Part shown: piece after piece, positions 15,384 through 22,207 of the stretch
Numbering within the stretch: the first letter of the stretch is position 1
Layout: every line of letters starts with the position of its first letter
Origin: Candidatus Shapirobacteria bacterium
GTDB lineage: Bacteria > Patescibacteriota > Microgenomatia > UBA12405
NCBI GenBank assembly: GCA_009885205.1
Contig: VFLE01000194.1
Coordinates: forward strand, 1 to 25,812
Length of the DNA stretch: 25,812 nucleotides
Direction of reading: 5' to 3'
Notes under the pieces: generated by a model
The model's input: only the letters and a program-made list of their open reading frames with translations
Told to the model about the DNA's origin: nothing
Database searches by the model: none
Program-made: the position numbers and the translations under genes

Positions 15384-15686
15384 TTAATTTTTAATTGTCG
15401 CCATGACGTCGTCGAATTTCATTAATAATAAATCGACACCATTTTCTTTGTACTCTTTGCCACCCCATTCGCGATAAATAACGACATCGCCGACTTTTAA
15501 ATCGCCACAATCTTTTTTGATACCAAAATCAGTAGTATAGGCCGAACCGATAGCTAAAACAGTCCCTTCTTGGGGTTTGTCTTGATTATTTGGGGCTAAA
15601 TAAATACCCGATTCGGTTGAGGCTTGTTTCTTTTTTGGCTCGATAACTAAATAACCTGGGGCTGGTTTGACGTTGGTTTTGGACAT
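15384..15686 (-). CDS. groES: co-chaperonin GroES (Cpn10)
   Basis: A 100-aa lid of the GroEL chamber. Seen: VKPAPGYLVIEPKKKQASTESGIYLAPNNQDKPQEGTVLAIG with the mobile loop at about 20-35, then LKVGDVVIYREWGGKEYKENGVDLLLMKFDDVMATI. It is first in the groES-groEL operon. The promoter at 15721-15748 gives a leader of about 30 bases, unlike the leaderless pattern of several neighbours. Confidence 0.97.
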   Translation of the reverse strand: MSKTNVKPAPGYLVIEPKKKQASTESGIYLAPNNQDKPQEGTVLAIGSAYTTDFGIKKDCGDLKVGDVVIYREWGGKEYKENGVDLLLMKFDDVMATIKN

Positions 15687-15711
15687 AAAAAATATTTAAA
15701 TAAATAATGTT

Positions 15712-15748
15712 GTAGCAGATACTATAACAGAGTGCTAAAAAATTTCAA
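15712..15748 (-). promoter_or_regulatory. groES promoter with a decayed CIRCE operator
   Basis: On the minus strand: TTGAAA (15748-15743), 16 bases, TATAGT (15726-15721). A perfect CIRCE left half, TTAGCACTC (15738-15730), lies in the spacer, followed by exactly 9 bases and ATCTGCTAC (15720-15712), which matches the canonical right half GAGTGCTAA at 5 of 9 positions (TGCTA). This suggests HrcA-type heat-shock control with a weakened half-site. Confidence 0.65.
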
Positions 15749-15772
15749 GAACTCAAAATGTTAAAATCAAAC

Positions 15773-16357
15773 ATGAAAAAAGTTATTTATTTTGATATTG
15801 ATCGGACTTTGGTGGATTCAGTAATGATTCGCGAGTTAACTCGAAACGGTATGTGTCGAGAATTGAATTTGAATCGGGAAACAATTAATAAAATAATTGA
15901 TGAATATGTGTCGACACTAGATAATAAAAACGACTTTAACCGGGAAGAAATGTTGAAACATATTTCTCTTAAAACTGGCGTAAGATATGATTTGCTAAAA
16001 AATGCCCATGATAAGCCAAAGTATTATGTTGATGCCCTATTTGATGATGTGATACCAACTTTGACAAAACTAAAAAACGATGGCTGTAGTTTGGGAATAT
16101 TCTCGGAGGGGTTTACTGATTATCAAATGGATAAGTTAAAATTGTCGGGAATTTATAAGTTTTTTGATGAGGATAAAATTATTATTGTGAGAAAAAAGTT
16201 ACGAGAAGATGTAGTAGAAAAATTGGGTGAGGCAATAGTGATTGATGATTGGGTTGAGGTAATTGATTATTTAAAAAGTTTTCCAAAAATAAAAACTATT
16301 TGGTTAGATAGAGTTAATGAAGTTAAATTGACTGATTTGTTAAATGAAATTAAATAA
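15773..16357 (+). CDS. HAD-superfamily phosphatase
   Basis: A 194-aa haloacid dehalogenase-fold protein. Motif I is YFDIDRTLVD (nucleophile Asp and +2 Asp), motif II is the Ser in LGIFSEGF, motif III a Lys in the VRKKLRED region, and motif IV IVIDDWVEVID. The helical insertion after motif I (about residues 15-80) is a C1 cap, so small phosphorylated metabolites are likely substrates. I start at the ATG at 15773 (MKKVIYFDIDRT), not at 15758: TAAAAT ends 5 bases before it, and the protein then begins directly with the core strand. The FkbM gene overlaps its end by 14 bases. Confidence 0.87.
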   Translation: MKKVIYFDIDRTLVDSVMIRELTRNGMCRELNLNRETINKIIDEYVSTLDNKNDFNREEMLKHISLKTGVRYDLLKNAHDKPKYYVDALFDDVIPTLTKLKNDGCSLGIFSEGFTDYQMDKLKLSGIYKFFDEDKIIIVRKKLREDVVEKLGEAIVIDDWVEVIDYLKSFPKIKTIWLDRVNEVKLTDLLNEIK

Positions 16358-17099
16358 AACTGTACTACAAAATGGATTTAAGTTTTGGTATAGGTCTGAT
16401 GATAAATTTATTGGACAAAGAATTGCTCTCCGAAAATATGAGGAATATGAGAGTCTTTTAATTTTAAAAAAAATAAATAAAGATAGTGTCGTGATAGATA
16501 TCGGGGCAAATATTGGATATTATACGTTATTATTAGCCAAAGTTTGTAAACGAGTTTATGCCATAGAACCGGATAAAGAATGTTTTGAAATTTTAAAGAA
16601 AAATATTGAGGAAAATAATTTAAAAAATGTGATTTTAATTAATAAGGCGGTGAGTGATAAGGTAGAAATGGTGAGCTTTGCGCATAATAACGATAACCAT
16701 GGAGATGGTAAAATAGATCTCAGATCTCAGATATCAGATATCAGAAAGATTAAAACTATTAAACTAGATGATGTAATAAAAGAAAAAGTTGATTTGATAA
16801 AAATTGATGTGCAGGGACATGAACCACAGGTGATAGCTGGAGCAGAAAAAATAATTGCAAAATACTCCCCCATTTTATTTTTGGAATTTAATGGTGACTA
16901 TAAAATGATAAATTTTTTGAAAAAATATTATAAAAATATATTTACCATTGATTATTGGTTTTATATTTTAAGAAAAGGAATTAAGGTTGATAAAAAAACT
17001 GGTTATGTTGATTTGGTGATGGGAATAAATATAGATTTTTGGGAAAGATATAGAAATTTGCATTGGAAAAAAGTGATTAAAAAATTATTAAATAAATGA
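16344..17099 (+). CDS. FkbM-family SAM-dependent methyltransferase
   Basis: A 251-aa class I methyltransferase. SAM-binding motif I is VVIDIGANIGYYTLLLAK (about 49-66), followed by the acidic end of the second strand (VYAIEPD). The FkbM hallmark IDVQGHEPQVIAGAEKII lies at about 154-171. FkbM enzymes usually O-methylate sugars or polyketides, so it may act on a surface glycan with the nearby glycosyltransferase. An imperfect 7-base tandem repeat lies at about residues 124-133. It overlaps the HAD gene by 14 bases and the alpha/beta hydrolase gene by 4 (ATGA). Confidence 0.9.
   Translation: MKLNKTVLQNGFKFWYRSDDKFIGQRIALRKYEEYESLLILKKINKDSVVIDIGANIGYYTLLLAKVCKRVYAIEPDKECFEILKKNIEENNLKNVILINKAVSDKVEMVSFAHNNDNHGDGKIDLRSQISDIRKIKTIKLDDVIKEKVDLIKIDVQGHEPQVIAGAEKIIAKYSPILFLEFNGDYKMINFLKKYYKNIFTIDYWFYILRKGIKVDKKTGYVDLVMGINIDFWERYRNLHWKKVIKKLLNK
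16715..16742 (+). repeat. four tandem 7-base units inside the FkbM gene
   Basis: AGATCTC twice, then AGATATC twice, followed by AGA. Gain or loss of one unit would shift the reading frame of the methyltransferase. The unit encodes a stretch between core strands (DLRSQISDIR). Confidence 0.75.
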
Positions 17100-17770
17100 A
17101 AAAAGATACAATTATATTGTTACCGGGATACGATGGAAATGGTCAAAAGACATTTGAAAAACTAGTAAAACTGATTGATAAAAAATATAAGACAATTGTT
17201 ATAAATTATCCCTATTTAACCGATAGGTCTAGGCAATACAATTTAGACGAAATCGTAAATTTTATTGACAAACAAGTTGGCGAGAAAGTGACTTTACTGG
17301 GATTTTCGATGGGAGGTTTTGTGGCAAGTAAATATGCTTTTATGTTTCCAAAAAAAATTAATAAATTAATTTTAGTTAGTTCATCAACTGTACCGGTATT
17401 GAATCAAAAATTAAAAATTATTTTGTCAATTGCTAATTTACTGTTAAAAAATAAGGTTACAGCCTATTTACTAACAAAATTGTTTTTGATATCAAATTTA
17501 AAGGGCTTTCCCCTGCCAAATCCAGGTAAAAACTTTAGACCTGAGTCGGGTTACTCAGTGTTTGGGAGTTTGGCGAAAATAATGATGGAGACAAAATTAG
17601 GAACTGTTGATTGCAGAAAATTGGCCATTTTATTTGACGACGATAAATCGTTTCCAGCTAAAATTTATAACCCAGTTTTGAAAAAACAAGGTTTTGAGAT
17701 AACGACTTTTAAAACTGGTGGGCATGCAGAATCAAACGATTATTGGGAAAAGGTGACAAAGAGTTTATAA
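17096..17770 (+). CDS. alpha/beta hydrolase
   Basis: A 224-aa alpha/beta-hydrolase fold protein. Seen: LLPGYDGNG (oxyanion region, about 8-16), nucleophile elbow GFSMGG (Ser about 71), an acidic residue in ILFDDDKSFP near 180-189, and a C-terminal His in KTGGHAESND. The catalytic triad therefore appears complete. The substrate is unknown: esterase, thioesterase or lipase-like activity is possible, and a helical cap lies between about 95 and 150. It begins with a 4-base overlap with the FkbM gene. Its stop codon is embedded in the TATAAT of the enolase promoter. Confidence 0.85.
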   Translation: MKKDTIILLPGYDGNGQKTFEKLVKLIDKKYKTIVINYPYLTDRSRQYNLDEIVNFIDKQVGEKVTLLGFSMGGFVASKYAFMFPKKINKLILVSSSTVPVLNQKLKIILSIANLLLKNKVTAYLLTKLFLISNLKGFPLPNPGKNFRPESGYSVFGSLAKIMMETKLGTVDCRKLAILFDDDKSFPAKIYNPVLKKQGFEITTFKTGGHAESNDYWEKVTKSL

Positions 17771-17771
17771 T
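17743..17771 (+). promoter_or_regulatory. enolase promoter (leaderless type)
   Basis: TTGGGA (17743-17748), 17-base spacer, perfect TATAAT (17766-17771), then 5 bases to the ATG at 17777. It lies within the 3' end of the alpha/beta hydrolase gene, whose TAA stop is part of the -10 box. Confidence 0.55.
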
Positions 17772-17776
17772 AAACT

Positions 17777-19045
17777 ATGGCAAAGATAAAAAGTGTCAAG
17801 GCAAGGGAAATTTTGGCTTCGGGAGGTGAACCATCACTACAAGTAACGGTGAATTTGGAGGGTGAATCCCTCGGGCACGCTCAGGGTGAAGCTTCGGTAA
17901 GCTATGGGGCATCGGCGGGAAGCAAAGAAGCAACTGTTTTGCTAGATAAAGATTTAAAAAGATATAACGGTAAGGGTATGCAAATGGCAGTGGAGATAAT
18001 TAATAAAATTATTAGCCCGGCGGTGGTAGGAATGGAAGCCGGTGAGCAACAAGTGATTGATAAATTAATGATTGATCTGGACGGAACGGAGACAAAATCA
18101 CGTTTTGGTGGTAATGCAATTTTGGGGGTATCGATGTCTATTTGTCGAGCACAAGCGAATGAAGAAAAAATAGAATTGTATGAATATTTAAGAAAGATTT
18201 ATGATTTAAAATCAGCAAATCGTTTGCCGAAGCCAATGGTGGTGATGATTGAAGGAGGAAAACATGCCGACAATACAACTGATTTGCAAGAATATTTGGT
18301 GTCGGCGATGGGTAACAAAAGTGCAACCGAAAATGTGCGAATGGAAATGGAAATTTATCAAGCTTTAAAAAAGATTTTAAAAAGAGAAGGTCTATCAATA
18401 AACGTTGGTAACGAAGGGGCGTTTGCACCTGATCATATAAAAAATAATGAATTGCCGATGCAATATCTAGTAGAGGCAATTAAAAGTGTTGGATATACAC
18501 CAGGGGTAGATGCGGGGATATCAATAGATGCAGCAGCATCTGAATTTTATGACGAAAAATATAATTTACGAATCGAAAATAAAATTTTATCTTCAGAAGA
18601 ACTTATAAATTATTATAGTGAGTGGATAGATAAATACCCTTTTGTGAGCTGGGAAGATATGTTGTCAGAATTTGATTGGGAGTCGTGGCCAAAACTTTTG
18701 GAAAAAATTGGGGGTAAGTTTCCCTTGATTGCTGATGATTTAACAGTAACTAATACCAAAATTTGGCAAGAAGCGATTGATAAAAAAACGGCTAATGCCA
18801 TAATAATTAAATTAAACCAGGCGGGAACAGTATCGGAAACTATCGAATGCTGCAAACTGGCAATCGCCAATAATTTTTGGACGATTACTTCGCATCGGGG
18901 TGGGGGGGAAACTAATGACACATTTATGGTGGATCTGGCCGTTGCCGTCGGTAGTGAATATATAAAGGTAGGACCTACCCGAGGGGAGAGGGTGGAAAAA
19001 TATAATCGGTTAATGAGAATTGAGGAAGAATTAAATGAAAAATAA
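17777..19045 (+). CDS. eno: enolase, divergent
   Basis: A 422-aa phosphopyruvate hydratase (2-phosphoglycerate to phosphoenolpyruvate). Matched active-site residues: Glu172 (DLQEYL), Glu213 (VGNEGAFAP), Asp251 (SIDAAASEFY), Glu293 (SWEDML), Asp320 or 321 (IADDLTVTN), Lys345 (IIIKLNQAGT), His373 (TSHR) and Lys397 (YIKVGP). So catalysis is probably kept. Several near-invariant motifs differ: DSRGNPT reads ASGGEPS, VGDEGGFAP reads VGNEGAFAP, PSGAST reads SYGASA, SHRSGET reads SHRGGGET, and GAPCRSER reads GPTRGER. It has its own promoter, and the glycosyltransferase gene overlaps its end by 11 bases. Identity as an enolase is very secure; the altered loops could affect substrate binding. Confidence 0.93.
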   Translation: MAKIKSVKAREILASGGEPSLQVTVNLEGESLGHAQGEASVSYGASAGSKEATVLLDKDLKRYNGKGMQMAVEIINKIISPAVVGMEAGEQQVIDKLMIDLDGTETKSRFGGNAILGVSMSICRAQANEEKIELYEYLRKIYDLKSANRLPKPMVVMIEGGKHADNTTDLQEYLVSAMGNKSATENVRMEMEIYQALKKILKREGLSINVGNEGAFAPDHIKNNELPMQYLVEAIKSVGYTPGVDAGISIDAAASEFYDEKYNLRIENKILSSEELINYYSEWIDKYPFVSWEDMLSEFDWESWPKLLEKIGGKFPLIADDLTVTNTKIWQEAIDKKTANAIIIKLNQAGTVSETIECCKLAIANNFWTITSHRGGGETNDTFMVDLAVAVGSEYIKVGPTRGERVEKYNRLMRIEEELNEK

Positions 19046-19805
19046 ATTATCGATAATTGTCATGGTGGGAAATGAGGAAAATTTAATTGGTAAATGTCTG
19101 GAGTCGTGTAAATTTGCTGATGAAAATATTTTGGTAATGGCTAATTCAACTGACAAAATAAAAACAATTTCCAAAAAAACAATTTCCAAAATAAAGATTG
19201 TTGAGACAACTGATGAATATAATAAGAATTTTTCTAAATGGCGGAATATGGGGTATAAATTGGCCACCGGAGATTGGATTTTGTATATTGATGCCGATGA
19301 AATAATTACGGAAAAATTGCGGGGAGAAATAATGGAAATTATTAATAGTGAAACAAAAAATAGTTATTTTGTGATTCCGAGAGCCAATCACTTTTTGGGA
19401 AAAAGGGTGCGATATGGAAATAGTTACCCAGATTATGTAAAACGATTGTTTTTGCGAAAAGATTTTGATGGATTTACAGGAATATTGCACGAAGAACCAG
19501 TGATAAGGGGCGAATTGGGATATTTAAAAAATGATTTATTGCATTATACCCATCGAGATTTGGCTTCGATGATAGATAAAACTAACAGTTGGACTGACAT
19601 GGAAGCGCAGGCTTTGTTTGAGGCCAAACACCCACCGGTTTATTGGTGGCGATTCCCACGAATGATGTTGACTAAATTTTGGGAACGAGCCATAAAACAA
19701 CAAATGTGGCGGGATGGGACAGTAGGGTGGATTTCAATAATTTTTGAGATGTTTGATACTTTTGTGATTTATGGAAAGTTGTGGGAATTGCAACAGAAAA
19801 AGTGA
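19035..19805 (+). CDS. family 2 glycosyltransferase (WaaE/KdtX-like)
   Basis: A 256-aa GT-A glycosyltransferase. It opens with LSIIVMVGNEENLIGKCLESCK, has the metal-binding motif DWILYIDADEIIT (about 77-89), then FTGILHEEPVIRG and LLHYTHRDLASM, a combination typical of WaaE/KdtX-like beta-glucosyltransferases. No membrane helix of the DPM type follows, though the C-terminal part is aromatic and may sit at the membrane surface. It probably adds a sugar to a surface glycan or lipid, perhaps in one pathway with the FkbM methyltransferase upstream. It overlaps the enolase gene by 11 bases, so its expression is tied to enolase. Confidence 0.9.
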   Translation: MKNKLSIIVMVGNEENLIGKCLESCKFADENILVMANSTDKIKTISKKTISKIKIVETTDEYNKNFSKWRNMGYKLATGDWILYIDADEIITEKLRGEIMEIINSETKNSYFVIPRANHFLGKRVRYGNSYPDYVKRLFLRKDFDGFTGILHEEPVIRGELGYLKNDLLHYTHRDLASMIDKTNSWTDMEAQALFEAKHPPVYWWRFPRMMLTKFWERAIKQQMWRDGTVGWISIIFEMFDTFVIYGKLWELQQKK

Positions 19806-19813
19806 TTTTGGTG

Positions 19814-19819
19814 TATAAT
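19814..19819 (+). promoter_or_regulatory. -10 box before the aspartoacylase-like gene
   Basis: Perfect TATAAT, 8 bases before the ATG at 19828. The nearest -35-like sequence (TTGCAA, 19788-19793) is 20 bases away, longer than ideal. Confidence 0.4.
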
Positions 19820-19827
19820 ACCGACAG

Positions 19828-20472
19828 ATGATTACTTTGGATTTTGACAGTTATAATACCCGACTAGATAGAGCAGTTATAAAAAACGGTGGAGAAATTG
19901 TGATTCTGAGCAATAAAGCCAGAGTGATATTTTTTAACAAAAACAAAAAGGATAGAATAATAATAATGAGTGGAGTCCACGGTGACGAAAGAGGCGGGCC
20001 AATAGCGATACTAAAATTTTTGGAGAATAGTAAAATTACAATCGATGAAGAAGTTGTTGTTGTCCCCCTGCTAAACGATGAGGGATGGGATAAAAATAAA
20101 AGAGAATATGGGAAAATTGATTTGAATCGAAATTTTAATAAAAATGGGCCGAAATTTATTCTTGAATTAAGAAAAATAATTTCAGAAAGACCGATTGACC
20201 AGTTTATCGATTTACATGAAGATATAGATGAAGATGGGTTTGTATATAAATTAAAAAGTGACAAAAGCCATCTGGCAGATAACATTGCCAAAGTTGTAGA
20301 ATGCAAAATAGAGTATGAAGATGATCATTTTGCATGGGGCAACACGACAGAAAAATTTATCCGAAGCTTGGGGTGTAAACATGCAGTGACTACTGAGGCC
20401 CCGGGAAAAATATCAGCCGAGGAAAAAGTAGAGTGGAATTATAAAATAGTAGATTACTTTTTGAGTACCTAA
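19828..20472 (+). CDS. succinylglutamate desuccinylase/aspartoacylase-like M14 zinc hydrolase
   Basis: A 214-aa zinc hydrolase. Metal ligands are seen as H51xxE54 in SGVHGDERGGP and His130 in IDLHED. The substrate-binding DLNRNFN lies at about 98-104, and a probable general base is Glu190 in VTTEAPG. The arrangement matches the AstE/aspartoacylase branch of M14 carboxypeptidases, which cut N-acyl amino acids or peptides; the real substrate is unknown. No signal peptide is visible, so it should be cytoplasmic. Its stop overlaps that of the convergent phosphoglycerate mutase gene by 4 bases. Confidence 0.86.
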   Translation: MITLDFDSYNTRLDRAVIKNGGEIVILSNKARVIFFNKNKKDRIIIMSGVHGDERGGPIAILKFLENSKITIDEEVVVVPLLNDEGWDKNKREYGKIDLNRNFNKNGPKFILELRKIISERPIDQFIDLHEDIDEDGFVYKLKSDKSHLADNIAKVVECKIEYEDDHFAWGNTTEKFIRSLGCKHAVTTEAPGKISAEEKVEWNYKIVDYFLST

Positions 20473-21035
20473 ATTTCGTATTCCAGATATTTATCGTAAG
20501 GAATAATCCAAGAAACTGTTTCCTCAATAGTGGCATTCTCAATTATTTTACGAAAAAGACGAATACTGTTGCCGTGAGCAGAAATAGCAATGTTAATGTT
20601 TTTACCTGAGTATAGGCGTTTTAGATCGTCGACAAATTTCTGAACACGGATTTCGACATCAGCATATGACTCCCCTGCGGGTGGTCTGGTAAAAAAATCA
20701 CGGTGCCAGAGGTCGAACTGTTCTTGGCCGTATTTTCTAATGGTAACTTGGTGGCTACAACCCTCTAATTTGCCATAACTGCGCTCGAGAATGCGATCAT
20801 CAATAATGATTTCTCGACATTCGGGGTGATATTTTAAAACTTGATCAAGAGTGTCGCGAGTGCGAACTAAGTGGGAACGATAGGCGACATTAATAGTTTT
20901 ATCTTTTAACAAAAGACCCATGTTTTTGGCTTGGAGAATTCCCAATTCGGTCAGACGAGCATTTTTCCAACCAGTGAAAATCTTTTTGGCGTTGTAAAAA
21001 GTTTGCCCATGACGGAAGAGGTATATTGTGGCCAT
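20469..21035 (-). CDS. gpmA: 2,3-bisphosphoglycerate-dependent phosphoglycerate mutase-like protein
   Basis: A 188-aa histidine-phosphatase fold protein. Seen: LFRHGQTFYNAKKIFTGWKNARLTELG with the phosphorylated His9, then RSHLVRTRDTLD, ERSYGKLEG, YGQEQFDLWHRDFFTRPPAGES and SAHGNSIR. FTGW, the YG..Q..WHR segment and P-P-x-G-E-S are marks of GpmA, so interconversion of 3- and 2-phosphoglycerate fits, feeding the nearby enolase. It is shorter than typical GpmA (about 230-250 aa), with a trimmed C-terminus, so a general phosphatase role cannot be ruled out. It has its own promoter, divergent from the T-box leader. Confidence 0.85.
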   Translation of the reverse strand: MATIYLFRHGQTFYNAKKIFTGWKNARLTELGILQAKNMGLLLKDKTINVAYRSHLVRTRDTLDQVLKYHPECREIIIDDRILERSYGKLEGCSHQVTIRKYGQEQFDLWHRDFFTRPPAGESYADVEIRVQKFVDDLKRLYSGKNINIAISAHGNSIRLFRKIIENATIEETVSWIIPYDKYLEYEI

Positions 21036-21040
21036 AAACT

Positions 21041-21069
21041 AGTATGGAATAATTGGGCTGATTTGACAA
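21041..21069 (-). promoter_or_regulatory. phosphoglycerate mutase promoter (leaderless type)
   Basis: On the minus strand: TTGTCA (21069-21064), 17-base spacer, CATACT (21046-21041), then 5 bases to the ATG at 21035. Its -35 shares bases with the -35 of the divergent T-box promoter, so the two cannot easily be bound at once. Confidence 0.5.
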
Positions 21070-21090
21070 GCTCCGGTTTGGTGTTATAAT
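21063..21090 (+). promoter_or_regulatory. strong promoter of the T-box leader
   Basis: Consensus TTGACA (21063-21068), 16-base spacer, consensus TATAAT (21085-21090). Transcription should start near 21097, giving a leader of about 240 bases before the ATG at 21339. Confidence 0.75.
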
Positions 21091-21225
21091 AAATTCAATA
21101 TTGGAACGCGGAGGAGAACATAATACACTCTCCAAGCATACTGACAAAATCAGTAAGGGAGCTCCCTAAATAGAGCTAGAGTAAACACTGCATAGCAAAT
21201 ACTCGATAATAAGGTAAATATTATC

Positions 21226-21250
21226 AATCCCGCAGTGACGGGATTTTTTT
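21226..21250 (+). terminator. terminator-like hairpin within the T-box leader
   Basis: AATCCCG, loop CAGTGA, CGGGATT, then an unbroken T7 run (21244-21250). It lies where stem III is expected, but the T-run gives it the form of an intrinsic terminator placed before the antiterminator. Confidence 0.55.
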
Positions 21251-21285
21251 ATTTACGAAACAAGGTGGTACCGCGAATTTAGAAC

Positions 21286-21332
21286 CCTCGCCCTTGTCCC
21301 TAACTACTGTTGGGGATGGGGTGAGGTTTTTT
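21286..21332 (+). terminator. T-box-controlled terminator
   Basis: CCTCGCCC (21286-21293) pairs with GGGGTGAGG (21318-21326), with two G-U pairs, and the stem can continue with TCCC/GGGG. T6 follows at 21327-21332, 6 bases before the ATG. Its 5' arm is shared with the antiterminator. Confidence 0.8.
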
Positions 21333-21338
21333 GTTTTT

Positions 21339-22079
21339 ATGATAATAAAATTTTTAGGTACTGCCAGTAACGGCGGTGTTCCACAAATAGATTGTCGCTG
21401 TATAAATTGTGAGAGGGCACGGTCTGATGAAAAATTTAGACGTCTTAGAAGTTGTTTAGCTGTGTCAGAAAATAATAAAGATTGGTCAATAATTGATTGT
21501 GGACCAGATTTTGATAGACAGTTAGAAAACTTAAAAATAATAACTCAAGATATAAAATCTATCGCATTAACACATCTTCACCCGGATCATTCTGTTGGTT
21601 TGACGGAATTTGGTTTTGGGAAAATACATCAAGTAAAACTAAATGTCTCGGATAATTTGAAAAGAGAAATTTTGGATAATCCTATGTTTAAACATTTAAT
21701 TGATGTTGGATTTGCCAAGTTTGTCAAATCAAATATTTTTAAATTTGTGTCAATTAAACATTGGCCAAATCATAGTTGTAGTGCAATAGTATTTGGTAAA
21801 AAGAAAAAAATATTATTTGCCTCTGATTGCGCTGAAATTGATAATAATTTATTAAAGGAGATGGTAAAAGTCGATCTGATAATTTTTGATGGAACATTTT
21901 TAAATGAAAGTAAATTTAACCATTTGGCAATAAAAGAAAGTTGCCAAATTTTAAAGAATTTAAATAAGCTAGTGATATTTACCCACATAAATCACTCGGA
22001 AAATGTTCAAGAAATTATTGATTTTATAAAACAATTTAAATTTAAAATTGCCCATGATGGTATGGAGGTAAAAATATAA
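21339..22079 (+). CDS. metallo-beta-lactamase-fold hydrolase (PqqB/PhnP-like)
   Basis: A 246-aa MBL-fold protein. It opens with MIIKFLGTASNGGVPQIDCRCINC, typical of the PqqB/PhnP branch, with three Cys that may bind a structural zinc. The metal motif is THLHPDHSVG (H79, H81, D83, H84), with later ligands in FASDCAEID and FTHINHSE. PhnP cleaves cyclic phosphodiesters, while PqqB hydroxylates tyrosine in PQQ formation; neither role can be assigned here. I start at the ATG at 21339, because earlier in-frame codons lie within the terminator. A T-box leader controls it, which points to a link with amino-acid supply. It is followed by a structured RNA. Confidence 0.87.
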   Translation: MIIKFLGTASNGGVPQIDCRCINCERARSDEKFRRLRSCLAVSENNKDWSIIDCGPDFDRQLENLKIITQDIKSIALTHLHPDHSVGLTEFGFGKIHQVKLNVSDNLKREILDNPMFKHLIDVGFAKFVKSNIFKFVSIKHWPNHSCSAIVFGKKKKILFASDCAEIDNNLLKEMVKVDLIIFDGTFLNESKFNHLAIKESCQILKNLNKLVIFTHINHSENVQEIIDFIKQFKFKIAHDGMEVKI

Positions 22080-22080
22080 T
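22075..22080 (+). promoter_or_regulatory. -10 box before the structured RNA
   Basis: Perfect TATAAT overlapping the metallo-hydrolase stop codon. Initiation 6 to 7 bases later would fall at the first bases of the closing helix (22086). No good -35 at normal distance is visible. Confidence 0.4.
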
Positions 22081-22085
22081 AATTA

Positions 22086-22207
22086 CCAACGGTGACCGAC
22101 CAGTTAGGTGACGCCCCACCACAGGCGGGTAAATCTGTAAAAGCGTTTTAAGCAAGTGCAACTCTTGCCCGTTGGACAAAAACAATTATTAAAAATTGTT
22201 TTTATTA
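22086..22207 (+). ncRNA. unclassified structured RNA or riboswitch-like leader with terminator
   Basis: A perfect 7-bp closing helix, CCAACGG (22086-22092) with CCGTTGG (22169-22175), encloses about 76 bases. Inside are a central arm ACGC (22111-22114)/GCGT (22143-22146) with inner ACAG/CTGT (22121-22124, 22135-22138), a competing CGCC/GGCG pairing, and a hairpin GCAAG (22152-22156)/CTTGC (22164-22168) stacked on the closing helix. Two bases later AAAAACAATT (22178-22187) pairs with AATTGTTTTT (22194-22203), a terminator. The M20 peptidase ATG follows at 22221. This is the aptamer-terminator-gene layout of a riboswitch, or a small RNA with its own -10 box. I do not recognise the class. Confidence 0.5.
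22178..22207 (+). terminator. AT-rich terminator after the structured RNA
   Basis: A 10-bp perfect inverted repeat (AAAAACAATT / AATTGTTTTT) with a 6-base loop and a T-rich end. The stem is low in GC, so its strength is uncertain. Confidence 0.5.

Larger units (their letters stand above)
21097..21338 (+). promoter_or_regulatory. T-box leader (tRNA-sensing riboswitch)
   Basis: The gene-free stretch before the metallo-hydrolase. The T-box signature AAGGTGGTACCGCG lies at 21262-21275. Antiterminator: ACAAGG (21260-21265) with CCTTGT (21292-21297), and GCGA (21273-21276) with TCGC (21288-21291), leaving the tRNA-binding bulge TGGT (21266-21269), which would pair with a tRNA ending ACCA. The terminator uses overlapping bases, so the two forms exclude each other. 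Upstream hairpins: ACTGA/TCAGT around 21140, GATAATA/TATTATC around 21204-21224, and AATCCCG/CGGGATT (21226-21245), the last followed by T7. I could not assign stem I or the specifier codon with confidence; a TAC triplet lies at 21124-21126. Confidence 0.88.

Noticed and set aside
21097..21338. Attempt to assign the T-box specifier as TAC (tyrosine).
   Set aside because: TAC at 21124-21126 lies in a hairpin loop, but stem I could not be folded with confidence, so the amino acid is left open.
22152..22168. Hairpin loop TGCAACT recalls the terminal loop of twister-sister ribozymes.
   Set aside because: Only the loop is similar; the conserved internal loop and cleavage-site sequence are not present.
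22083..22177. Integron attC site: inverted ends, GTTGGAC matching GTTRRRY, plausible length.
   Set aside because: The other end (TACCAAC) does not fit RYYYAAC, the inner L-type pairing is missing, the 3' arm folds into its own hairpin, and there is no integrase.
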